DNA of 6,624 nt from Eggerthellaceae bacterium (GCA_900754495.1 CAAEDC010000022.1:1-6624); one strand, 5' to 3'; counted from the stretch's first letter, positions 1 through 5,909 are shown. Notes: generated from the sequence alone by a model not told the origin. Made by a program: numbers and translations.

Positions 1-237
1 GCGGCGATCTGCCACGGCCCGCAGGTCCTGGCAGCCGCCGGCGTGCTCGAGGGCTACAAGGCCACGGCGTATCCCGCCGTCGGTCCGGACGTGACCGCCG
101 CGGGCGGCACGTACGTCGAGGCGGAGATGGACGCCGCCGTGGTCGACCGCAACCTGGTCACCTCCCCGGCATGGCCGGGCGACACCGCCATCTGCCGCGA
201 GTTCGCCAAGCTCATGGGCGCCACGTGGGAGATCTAG
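1..237 (+). CDS. DJ-1/PfpI family protein (type 1 glutamine amidotransferase-like), 3' end only
   Basis: The window opens inside this gene; 78 C-terminal residues and a TAG stop are visible. The segment begins with [16 protein letters not shown], the nucleophile-elbow region of the DJ-1/PfpI superfamily. The Cys (visible residue 4) and adjacent His (residue 5) correspond to the catalytic Cys-His of PfpI-type proteins. The remainder also fits the family: a KATAYP strand, an AGG-Y turn, and a closing [12 protein letters not shown] segment followed by a helix. Members include intracellular peptidases/chaperones, glyoxalase-like hydratases and deglycases, so the exact reaction cannot be assigned. 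The protein should be cytoplasmic; no membrane segment or signal is visible. It ends just before a strong intrinsic terminator, so transcription probably stops here. Upstream context and the N-terminal half, which carries the conserved Glu, are outside the window. Confidence 0.88.
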   Translation, partial: AAICHGPQVLAAAGVLEGYKATAYPAVGPDVTAAGGTYVEAEMDAAVVDRNLVTSPAWPGDTAICREFAKLMGATWEI

Positions 238-265
238 TCCCGATTCGCTGACAGAGTTGGAAACC

Positions 266-294
266 GAAGGGCCCGCGCAAGTCGCGGGCCCTTC
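266..294 (+). terminator. Intrinsic terminator of the DJ-1/PfpI gene
   Basis: A perfect 12-bp stem (GAAGGGCCCGCG paired with CGCGGGCCCTTC) closes a 5-base CAAGT loop and starts 28 bases after the TAG stop. The T-tract that follows is weak (TCGTAT), as is common in GC-rich genomes, but the stem is very stable. The position and strand fit termination of the gene ending at 237. Confidence 0.8.
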
Positions 295-300
295 TCGTAT

Positions 301-330
301 GAAGCGGGGACGGCCGCTTTTTCGCGCTTC
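301..330. repeat. REP-like palindrome 1
   Basis: AAGCGG and CCGCTT (302-307 with 314-319) can pair, and an alternative outer pairing of GAAGCG with CGCTTC spans 301-306 and 325-330. The core GGGGACGGCC is shared with palindrome 2: the 14-mer AAGCGGGGACGGCC occurs at 302-315 and again at 344-357. It also shares its CTTTTTC tail with palindrome 3. Short hairpins with a GGGAC-G-CC core resemble REP sequences of the kind mobilised by RAYT (REP-associated tyrosine transposase) proteins. No transposase gene is in the window, so that link is inference. Confidence 0.5.
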
Positions 331-341
331 CTGGGGAATGC

Positions 342-365
342 GAAAGCGGGGACGGCCCCGCTTCA
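342..365. repeat. REP-like palindrome 2
   Basis: An 8-bp perfect stem, AAGCGGGG (344-351) with CCCCGCTT (356-363), closes the tetraloop ACGG. It contains the second copy of the 14-mer seen in palindrome 1, offset by 42 bases. It lies in non-coding DNA between two terminators. Confidence 0.5.
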
Positions 366-400
366 CAGGGATATAGGACGGAAAGCGTGTCCGATTTCGG

Positions 401-429
401 GGCATCGACGCAGGTCGATGCCTCTTTTT
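401..429 (+). terminator. Second intrinsic terminator
   Basis: A 9-bp perfect stem, GGCATCGAC (401-409) with GTCGATGCC (414-422), closes the loop GCAG and is followed by TCTTTTTC. This is a textbook rho-independent terminator for the + strand. No recognised + strand gene lies between it and the terminator at 266-294. It may be a back-up terminator, or it may end a short untranslated transcript; nothing in the sequence decides this. Confidence 0.7.
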
Positions 430-451
430 CGTGCGTTTGAACCTCGCGGAA

Positions 452-480
452 TGAGAAAAAGTGACTGTCCCTTTTTCTCA
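452..480. repeat. REP-like palindrome 3, overlapping the rsmJ stop codon; possible bidirectional terminator
   Basis: TGAGAAAAAG (452-461) pairs perfectly with CTTTTTCTCA (471-480). After one T/C mismatch the pairing continues for about three more base pairs around the centre at 466. Its core, GTGACTGTCCC, is a variant of the GGGGACGGCCC core of palindromes 1 and 2. Read on the minus strand, the first three bases (480-478) are the TGA stop of the rsmJ-like gene. The A-run and T-run in the two arms give it terminator character in both directions, so it may end rsmJ transcription. Confidence 0.5.
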
Positions 481-1167
481 TCGGGCGATGACGTCATAGC
501 GGACGGCTTTGCCTTCCAGGGAGTAGCTTGGCTTGACGTCGGCGAGCCAGGGGCCTTTGGGCGGGCGCTTGATGACGACCTTGCGCGGATGCGCGGCGAG
601 CGCGGCGCGCAGCAGCGCCTCGGCGTCGTCGCAAGGAGCCTCCAGGTGGTGGAGGAGCTGGAACTTCTTCTTGACCGCGGCGCTTTTCTGGCGCGCGGGG
701 AACATCGGATCGAGGTACACGACGTCGGGCGCCGCTTCGGCTTGCGCCCCCATGCGCTCGAGCGCCGCAATGCTGTCGCCGCATTCGAGCCTCATCCGCG
801 CGACGATGCCTGCGAGCTGGGGGTCGTCGGCAGCGCGGCGGAGCGCATCCTCCAAAAGCGCGGCCATCACGGGGTTGTGCTCGAACAGCCGCACCTCGAA
901 CCCCGCCGCCGCGAGCAGGAGGGCGTCTGCGCCCAGGCCGGCGGTGGCGTCGACCGCAAGAGGCGCGCCTGCCTGCGCATGCTTCGTCTTGGCAGCGCGC
1001 ACGAGCAGCTCGCGTTGGATCCGTCCGGGATTGAGGCGCACGATCAGCTCGCGGAAGTCGACGCGCAGCGTCATGCCGTCGCCGGCGAGGGCGAGCCCCC
1101 GCTCATCGCGCTCGAGCGCCAGGCCGCATCGTGCTGCTTCGTTTTTCGCCTCGACGAGCAGATCCAT
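478..1167 (-). CDS. rsmJ: RsmJ-type 16S rRNA (guanine-N2) methyltransferase
   Basis: A 229-residue cytoplasmic class I SAM-dependent methyltransferase. The SAM-binding loop is AVDATAGLGADA (residues 71-82), with an acidic residue at the next strand end (LFEHNP, E96). A DPMF motif (153-156) sits in DVVYLDPMFPARQKSA, which closely matches the diagnostic E. coli RsmJ segment VVYLDPMFPHKQKSALVKK as I recall it. The C-terminus (KVVIKRP, later RYDVIA) also matches the family. E. coli RsmJ methylates G1516 of 16S rRNA at N2 and is about 250 residues; this protein has a slightly shorter N-terminus. The ATG at 1167 is preceded by GGAAAGGAGA (minus strand, 1186-1177) at good spacing. The gene is divergent from the phosphatase gene. 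The TGA stop lies in a palindrome. The methylation site in this organism is inferred. Confidence 0.85.
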   Translation of the reverse strand: MDLLVEAKNEAARCGLALERDERGLALAGDGMTLRVDFRELIVRLNPGRIQRELLVRAAKTKHAQAGAPLAVDATAGLGADALLLAAAGFEVRLFEHNPVMAALLEDALRRAADDPQLAGIVARMRLECGDSIAALERMGAQAEAAPDVVYLDPMFPARQKSAAVKKKFQLLHHLEAPCDDAEALLRAALAAHPRKVVIKRPPKGPWLADVKPSYSLEGKAVRYDVIAR

Positions 1168-1176
1168 CGTCCACCG

Positions 1177-1186
1177 TCTCCTTTCC
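1177..1186 (-). promoter_or_regulatory. Ribosome binding site of rsmJ
   Basis: Read on the minus strand this is GGAAAGGAGA, containing AGGAG, and it ends nine bases before the ATG at 1167. It fixes that start codon. Confidence 0.7.
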
Positions 1187-1354
1187 GCGCGCCGTCGGCA
1201 GGCGGCTCCGCCAAGAGGACGGGCCGCACGCGGCGCAACCCCTCCATCCTAGCAGCGGCGCGGCGCTTTATCCAGCGGTCTTCCGGCGCCGCTTCGATGT
1301 GCAAAGATCCCCGCTGTTTCGGCGCACGAAGCCTCCGTCACCCCTCTGTGCGCG

Positions 1355-3666
1355 ATGGTGCGGCTGCGCCGCGATCCGTCCGCGGGCAGGCGCGCCGCCG
1401 GCATCGTCGCCGTGTGCGTCGTCGGCGCGGCGCTCGTCGTCTTCGCGTTCCGGGGCTGCGTGCTCTACGAGCTGAGCGTGAACGGCGCGCTGGCCGGCGA
1501 GTTCGCCAACGTCGACGAGTCGTTCGGGTCGGTGTGGGCCCAGATCGCCATCGACGCGGTGCTGATGGCGGCGGTCTGCCTCGCCGTCGACGCGGTGGCG
1601 CGCTACTTCGGGCACGCGGCGGCCGCGCGCAGCCTGCGCACGGTGTACCGCGGGTGGCTCATGCTGGTGGTTCTCGTGGCGTTCATGGTGACGGCTGCCG
1701 TGGGCTACGTGGTCGTGACGTTTCAGGAAGAGCAGGCCGCCGACGAGCTGATGGGCAGCGAGGTCGCCTATCTGTGCAACCAGACGACGAGAATCAGGAG
1801 CGCCTCGAGGCGTTCGCGCGGATCGTCGGCGAGGGGTTCGTCGCGCGGGACGGCTCGGAGCTCTCCGACGAGGCGCGGGAGTTCGCCGACGGCCCGCTGT
1901 CGCTCAACCGCCTGCTGGACGGCTACACCGAGGAGTTCGATGGCATGGTGGTGGTCGTCAAGGACGGCACCGTGCTTCTGACCGACACCGACCAGTTCAA
2001 GGCCGGCGTCTCGATCGACGTGTTCTTCGGCGAGGGCAGCGAGCCCATCCTCTCGGAATACGCGAGCGAGGGCAGGCTGATCCAGCTCGTCTACTCCGAC
2101 GAGGACATGCTCGATCCCTCCGAAGAGGACCGGATCTACTCGCTGCAGGTCGCCTACCTCCGCGTGGGGCAGGTGGACGACTACCTCGTCTTGATGATCC
2201 AGCCGGCGAGCATGGTGTTCGCCGACCGGGCGGGCGTCATGGTGTGGCTCACGCTCTCGGCTCTGGTGCTGCTTCTGGTCGTGTTCGCCGCCTCGTCGCG
2301 CCTGCTGGTGCGCATCGTCGCCGATCCCATCGACCGCGTGAACCGCGTCCTCGAGCGCATTGCCGAGGGGGATCTGGCAACGCGCACGGACGAGGGGTCC
2401 AGCCGTGAGCTCGCCTCGCTCTCCGAGGGCGTCAACGCGATGACCGTCGCTCTCGAGAAGCAGTTCGCCCAGATCAAAGAGGGCATCAAACGCGAGCTCG
2501 ACGCCGCCGCCACCATCCAGGAGTCGGCGCTGCCGCGCGCGTTCCCGCCGTTTCCGGACATCCCGCGGTTCGACATCTACGCCGGCATGCAGCCGGCGCG
2601 CGAGGTGGGCGGCGACTTCTACGATTTCTTTCTGATCGGCGATGCGTGCAACGCCAAAAGCGGAAAGCTGGGATTCGTCGTTGCCGACGTCAGCGGCAAG
2701 GGCGTGCCGGCGGCGCTGTTCATGATGGCCGCCAAGACCGCCATCCGCGGCTACATGGAGTCGGGGATGGAGCTGGGCGAGGCGTTCGAGAACGCCAACC
2801 GCAAGCTGTGCGCGGGCAACGACTCCGCGATGTTCGTGACGGCGTTCGCGGGCGTCCTCGACTACGCGACGGGGACCATCGCCTACGTCAACGCCGGCCA
2901 CAACGCGCCGCTTCTGTGGCAGCACGGCGAATGGCGCCAGCTCACGGACAAGTCCGGCCTGCCGCTGGGGATTTTCGACGGGATGCCCTACAAGGCGTTC
3001 GAGTGCACGTGCGCCATCGGCGACGAGCTGCTGCTCTACACCGACGGCGTCACCGAGGCGATGGACGTCGACGACGCGCTTTACGGCCTCGACCGCTTAA
3101 AGGCGCTGCTCGACGACAACTTCGACCTGCATCCGCGCGAGCTGATCGAATTGGTGCGCCGCGACGTGATGCGGTTCTCCGAAGGCGCCGAGCAGGCCGA
3201 CGACATCACGATGCTGGCGCTCGAGTTCGGCGTGCCCCCCGAGGTCACGGCCACGATCATCGTTCCCGCCGACGATCGCGAGCTTCCGCATGTGACGGAG
3301 TTCGTGCACACCGAGCTCGATCGGCGTCTGTGCCCCGTGCGCGCGCAGCGCCAGCTCGACATCGCGCTGGAGGAGCTGTTCGTCAACATCGCGCATTACG
3401 CGTACCCCGACGCGACGCCCGACCGTCTCGGCGAGGTGCGCGTCTCCTACACCTACAGCGCCGAACCGCCGTCGATCACGGTCGAGATCGAGGACGAGGG
3501 CATCCCGTTCGATCCGCTGTCGCGTCCCGACGCCGTCACGCCGAAGAGCATCGAGGACGTGCCGATCGGAGGCTTGGGCATCCTCATGGCGAAGAGGAGC
3601 GTCGACGAGATGCGCTACGAGCGCACCGACGGCACGAACGTGGTGACGATCACCAAGAGATGGTAG
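1355..3666 (+). CDS. Membrane sensor with HAMP, SpoIIE/PP2C phosphatase and RsbW-like ATPase domains (frameshifted)
   Basis: Read with a one-base correction near 1781-1792, this encodes about 770 residues. Codons 1-144 (second frame) give three membrane segments (about 14-34, 63-84, 101-122). From about 1786 the first frame continues with an extracytoplasmic sensor of roughly 170 residues, a fourth membrane segment (294-317), a HAMP linker (312-370) and a SpoIIE/PP2C phosphatase. Likely metal-binding Asp are in GGDFYDF (D421), VADVSGKG (D445), YTDGVTEA (D564) and ADDITML (D616/D617). A GHKL ATPase follows: N-box ALEELFVNIAHYAY (E674, N678), DEGIPFDP (D714) and GGLGILMA (739-746). It looks like RsbU and RsbW in one chain, expected to dephosphorylate a STAS anti-anti-sigma protein and to bind or phosphorylate partners. 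ATG 1355 (or GTG 1358) is the only start in frame after a stop at 1250-1252. It has no clear Shine-Dalgarno. As written, the frame breaks and the product would end at 1981. Confidence 0.85.
1781..1792 (+). other. Frameshift site in the SpoIIE-type phosphatase gene
   Basis: Before this point the second frame reads a coherent membrane protein ending EVAYLCNQTT. After it that frame becomes Arg/Ser-rich noise and stops at 1981. The first frame is noise before this point and becomes coherent from ENQERLEAFARIVGEGF onward. One missing base within CAGACGACGAG would restore a continuous protein (CNQTT-x-NQERLE). No slippery heptamer or long homopolymer run is present, so a sequencing or assembly error or a real inactivating deletion is likelier than programmed frameshifting. 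Confidence 0.8.
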
Positions 3667-3695
3667 CGGCGCCGTGCCTTTGCGGCGATGTCGAG

Positions 3696-3712
3696 GCGCC
3701 CCGTACGGGCGC
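3696..3712. other. Small GC-rich hairpin in the convergent intergenic region
   Basis: GCGCCC pairs with GGGCGC around a CGTAC loop, 30 bases after the phosphatase stop. No T-tract follows on either strand, so it is a weak terminator candidate for the + strand gene. The rest of 3667-3768 is GC-rich and shows no gene. Confidence 0.3.
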
Positions 3713-3759
3713 GGATGCGCGGCGGCGTTCCGTCCCTGCACCCGCCCGCCGCGGCGCCT

Positions 3760-3780
3760 GCGGATCTGCTAGCGATCCGC
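3760..3780. other. Hairpin spanning the stop codon of the GGDEF gene
   Basis: GCGGATC (3760-3766) pairs with GATCCGC (3774-3780) around a 7-base loop holding the minus-strand TAG (3771-3769). No T-tract follows on the minus strand. It might help to end or protect the GGDEF transcript, but could equally be chance in GC-rich DNA. Confidence 0.25.
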
Positions 3781-5157
3781 GCCGTCGTTTCGGTGCACGC
3801 GGTAGTACTGGTCCTTCGCCTCGTACATGTTCTTGTCCGCCTCGTCGAACTGCTCCTCGACATCGCAGTTCTCGCTGCGGAACGACAGGCCGACCGCGAT
3901 GCTGATGTGGTGCGCCTTCATGCTGCGGCAAACGCGCGAGACGCCGTCCTCGAACAGCGCGCGATCCGACTCGGCGTCGATGACGACGAATTCGTCCCCG
4001 CCGATGCGGTACGCCTTGCCTTCGAAGCATGACATGATGATGTCGGCGGCGCGGCGGATCAGGTCGTCGCCGACGCGGTGCCCGTACAGGTCGTTCGTCT
4101 TCTTCAGCCCGTTGATGTCGAAGTACGCGATGCCGAGATGGTCGAGGGGGCGGTGGTCCCCGTCGCGCATCTGCTGGTTGAACTTGTTGCGGTTGAACAT
4201 GCCGGTGAGCGAGTCCTCGAAGCTCTGCTTCTCGAGCGTCTGCTCGAGCGCGATGCGGTCCGAGATGTCGAAGACGATCTTCTGGATGATGTCGCCGCAC
4301 TCGTCCCTGCCCACGAACTCGTTGTTCGATGAGATGTAGACGGTCTCGCCGGAGGGCCGCACGAGCTTGCAGACCATCTCGACGCGGTCGCCCGGTTTCC
4401 TCAGGGTCGCCATGAGCGAGCGTGCCATGCGGGCGTCCTCCTCGACGAGGAGCTCGCAGTAGCCCCCCGACCAGTCGAGGCCTTCGAGCTCATCCTCCGA
4501 GATGCCCATGATCCGGGCGGTCGCCGGGTTGATGAAGACCGGCTCGTAGCCGTTCTCGGTGCGCAGCAAGCGCATGATCGCGCACGGGGCGGTCGCGCAG
4601 ATGCTGGCCAGCTCGGCGCTCTGCTCTTCGAGGATGCGCGCCTGCTCCTCGAGGCGCTCCTGCAGGTATTCGTAGGACTGCGCGGACATGAGCGTGGGAA
4701 ATCCCACATCCTCGGAAACCATCTCCGTATAGGGGTTCGAAAGATGGATATGGAAGCATTTGAGGCGGCCGCCGCGGATGCGGAATCCCATGGTGGTGCG
4801 CTGGTGGACGCGGATGCAGGCCTCCACCGAGGGGTCGGTCGCCACCCAGTAGGTGCCGGAGACCAGGTAGACGCCGGGTGCGGGTTCGATGACGTCGAAG
4901 TACTCGTCGCTGATATTGCAAAGCGGCACCTTGCCCCTGAACTCCTCGAAGATGGCGGCGACGGTCCTGCTGCCGATGGCGTACTCGTGCTCGGCGGCGC
5001 CGAACCAGCTGAAGCATTCGTCCTCGTCGTCGAGCAGTTCGAGGAGCGCGTCGACGTCGTTCTCGCAGTAATGCTTGTGTAGGATGTAGCTTGCGAGCCG
5101 GACTGCCTCCCGCCTTCCGTCAAGACTGTTGGAGAGGGGGGATATGGATTCGTTCAT
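3769..5157 (-). CDS. SnoaL-like/PAS/GGDEF predicted diguanylate cyclase
   Basis: A 462-residue protein with no membrane segment or signal peptide, so probably cytoplasmic. Residues about 17-150 look like a SnoaL/NTF2-type fold (HYCENDVDALLELL, later YWVATDPS, GRLKCFHIHLS). A short coiled coil rich in Glu/Gln follows (162-184). A PAS domain (about 185-300) contains PVFINPATARIMGIS and the PAC-like end KIVFDISDR. The GGDEF domain (about 311-455) has DSLTGMFNRNKF, FDINGLKKTND (metal Asp at D347), an intact GGDEF at 386-390 and a C-terminal ADKNMYEAK helix. All signatures needed to make c-di-GMP from two GTP are present. The RxxD inhibitory site normally nine residues before GGDEF is absent (CFEG here), so feedback inhibition by that site is unlikely. 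The start at 5157 has GAAGG ten bases upstream. The gene is convergent with the phosphatase and divergent from the flavodoxin. The input ligand is unknown. Confidence 0.88.
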   Translation of the reverse strand: MNESISPLSNSLDGRREAVRLASYILHKHYCENDVDALLELLDDEDECFSWFGAAEHEYAIGSRTVAAIFEEFRGKVPLCNISDEYFDVIEPAPGVYLVSGTYWVATDPSVEACIRVHQRTTMGFRIRGGRLKCFHIHLSNPYTEMVSEDVGFPTLMSAQSYEYLQERLEEQARILEEQSAELASICATAPCAIMRLLRTENGYEPVFINPATARIMGISEDELEGLDWSGGYCELLVEEDARMARSLMATLRKPGDRVEMVCKLVRPSGETVYISSNNEFVGRDECGDIIQKIVFDISDRIALEQTLEKQSFEDSLTGMFNRNKFNQQMRDGDHRPLDHLGIAYFDINGLKKTNDLYGHRVGDDLIRRAADIIMSCFEGKAYRIGGDEFVVIDAESDRALFEDGVSRVCRSMKAHHISIAVGLSFRSENCDVEEQFDEADKNMYEAKDQYYRVHRNDGADR

Positions 5158-5167
5158 CGTGCTATGA

Positions 5168-5172
5168 CCTTC
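5168..5172 (-). promoter_or_regulatory. Ribosome binding site of the GGDEF gene
   Basis: The minus strand reads GAAGG ten bases before the ATG at 5157. This supports that start over upstream in-frame codons reaching 5361, whose translation lacks family similarity and would overlap the promoter region. Confidence 0.55.
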
Positions 5173-5232
5173 GTCTTGGCATACATGAATGGACCCTGTC
5201 CCGATGGTGGGAGGGTATTGTCGGTTCGCACT

Positions 5233-5240
5233 ATGATATA
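5233..5240 (-). promoter_or_regulatory. Candidate -10 element of the GGDEF gene
   Basis: The minus strand carries overlapping TATATC and TATCAT hexamers in an AT-rich patch about 76 bases upstream of the GGDEF start. This is the best -10 match between the gene and its divergent neighbour. I see no good -35 at standard spacing, which would fit an activated promoter. The untranslated leader would be roughly 65 bases. Confidence 0.35.
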
Positions 5241-5255
5241 CCACCCACGAGGTGC

Positions 5256-5281
5256 TTGTTTCCGATTGCCCGAATAAACAA
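5256..5281. promoter_or_regulatory. Dyad TTGTTT-N14-AAACAA upstream of the GGDEF promoter
   Basis: TTGTTT (5256-5261) and AAACAA (5276-5281) form a perfect 6-bp inverted repeat with 14 bases between. On the minus strand it lies just upstream of the candidate -10 at 5233-5240, covering and preceding the -35 region. The spacing suits a dimeric regulator. No regulator is identified and chance is possible. Confidence 0.3.
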
Positions 5282-5351
5282 ATCGCTGAGCGCGGAGACT
5301 GCGGCGGCGGAGCGCATCGGCTTAGGCGGACGATCGCCTGGCTCGAGCGCG

Positions 5352-5380
5352 TTGACGGCACATAAGTGAAGGTATATCCT
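5352..5380 (+). promoter_or_regulatory. Candidate sigma70-type promoter of the flavodoxin gene
   Basis: TTGACG (5352-5357, five of six consensus bases) is followed after 17 bases by TATCCT (5375-5380, four of six). The start codon at 5430 is about 50 bases downstream, giving a leader of roughly 40 bases. Other TATA-like hexamers nearby (TATATC 5373-5378, TATAAC 5380-5385) have less favourable spacing. Confidence 0.5.
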
Positions 5381-5410
5381 ATAACAGCAATATAAGTAAC
5401 AGATTGTTAT
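5381..5410. promoter_or_regulatory. Dyad ATAACA-N18-TGTTAT in the flavodoxin leader
   Basis: ATAACA (5381-5386) and TGTTAT (5405-5410) form a perfect 6-bp inverted repeat in the AT-rich patch immediately downstream of the candidate -10. This is a plausible repressor-operator position between transcription start and ribosome binding site. No binding protein can be named. Confidence 0.3.
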
Positions 5411-5416
5411 GAATCG

Positions 5417-5423
5417 AAGGGAG
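5417..5423 (+). promoter_or_regulatory. Ribosome binding site of the flavodoxin gene
   Basis: AAGGGAG ends six bases before the ATG at 5430. This decides the start: the in-frame ATG at 5409 would place this site inside the coding region and has no such site of its own. Confidence 0.75.
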
Positions 5424-5429
5424 CAGATC

Positions 5430-5909
5430 ATGAGCAGGATACTGGTCGCCTATTTCTCCGCCACCGGCACGACCGCGCGCGCGGCCCGCGGGATTGCGGA
5501 GGCGCTGGGTGCCGACATGTACGAGATCGAGCCCGCGCAACCCTACACCTCCGCCGATTTGGACTGGCACGACCGCAAAAGCCGCAGCTCGGTGGAGATG
5601 GACGACGAGACGTGCCGTCCCGCCATCGCCGGCGCGGCTTGCGATATGAGCGCCTACGACGCGGTCTTCGTCGGGTTCCCGGTGTGGTGGTACGTGGAGC
5701 CGCGCATCATCGACACGTTCCTGGAGTCGCATGATTTCAGCGGCAAGACGATCGTCCCCTTCGCCACGAGCGGGGGCAGCGGCCTGGGCCGGGCGCCGCA
5801 GCGCATGCAGAATATCGCCGCGGGCTCCACAGTTGTCGAGGGCAGGCTGCTCAACGGACGCCAGAGCGCGGATGACCTGCGCGCGTGGGCGGAGAGCCTG
5901 GGGCTGTAG
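5430..5909 (+). CDS. Flavodoxin family protein (flavodoxin_4-like)
   Basis: A 159-residue cytoplasmic protein, the usual length for a short-chain flavodoxin. The N-terminal strand ILVAYFSATGTT holds the FMN phosphate-binding loop (S10 to T15). The two isoalloxazine-contacting loops are recognisable as FPVWWYVEPR (83-92) and PFATSGGSGLG (110-120). The PVWWY and IIDTFLE signatures are typical of the flavodoxin_4 group, seen in free-standing flavodoxins and some NAD(P)H- or quinone-linked reductases. It should bind FMN and carry electrons between unidentified redox partners. The gene has its own promoter and ribosome binding site. It is divergent from the GGDEF gene and convergent with the small gene at 5940-6197. 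No cofactor-binding residue is obviously missing. The physiological partner is unknown. Confidence 0.9.
   Translation: MSRILVAYFSATGTTARAARGIAEALGADMYEIEPAQPYTSADLDWHDRKSRSSVEMDDETCRPAIAGAACDMSAYDAVFVGFPVWWYVEPRIIDTFLESHDFSGKTIVPFATSGGSGLGRAPQRMQNIAAGSTVVEGRLLNGRQSADDLRAWAESLGL

Noticed and set aside
418..1780. Open + strand frame running continuously from 418 into the phosphatase domains, as if the protein began at 418.
   Set aside because: The first part is antisense to the well-supported rsmJ-like gene and the next part is the wrong frame of the membrane region. Its translation is Arg-rich, low-quality sequence, and real N-terminal coding is in the second frame from 1355.
1781..1792. Programmed -1 ribosomal frameshifting in the phosphatase gene.
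   Set aside because: The shift has the right direction, but there is no slippery heptamer, and re-pairing from ACG to GAC is unfavourable. I also saw no clear stimulatory pseudoknot. A base error or mutation is simpler.
1768..2925. Long minus-strand open frame opposite the phosphatase gene.
   Set aside because: It is an Arg/His/Glu-rich shadow typical of the antisense frame of GC-rich coding DNA, with no domain and no ribosome binding site.
2646..3905. Long + strand open frame overlapping the phosphatase and kinase domains.
   Set aside because: It is almost entirely Arg/Ala/Gly/His, as expected for an out-of-frame reading; the overlapping frame encodes conserved PP2C and GHKL motifs.
5158..5361. 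N-terminal extension of the GGDEF protein to an upstream ATG at 5361.
   Set aside because: The extra 68 residues look non-coding, cover the AT-rich promoter region, and the ATG at 5157 has its own ribosome binding site.
5409..5429. Flavodoxin start at the upstream in-frame ATG 5409.
   Set aside because: The ribosome binding site AAGGGAG lies inside this extension, and the flavodoxin N-terminal strand begins at MSRILVAYFS from 5430.
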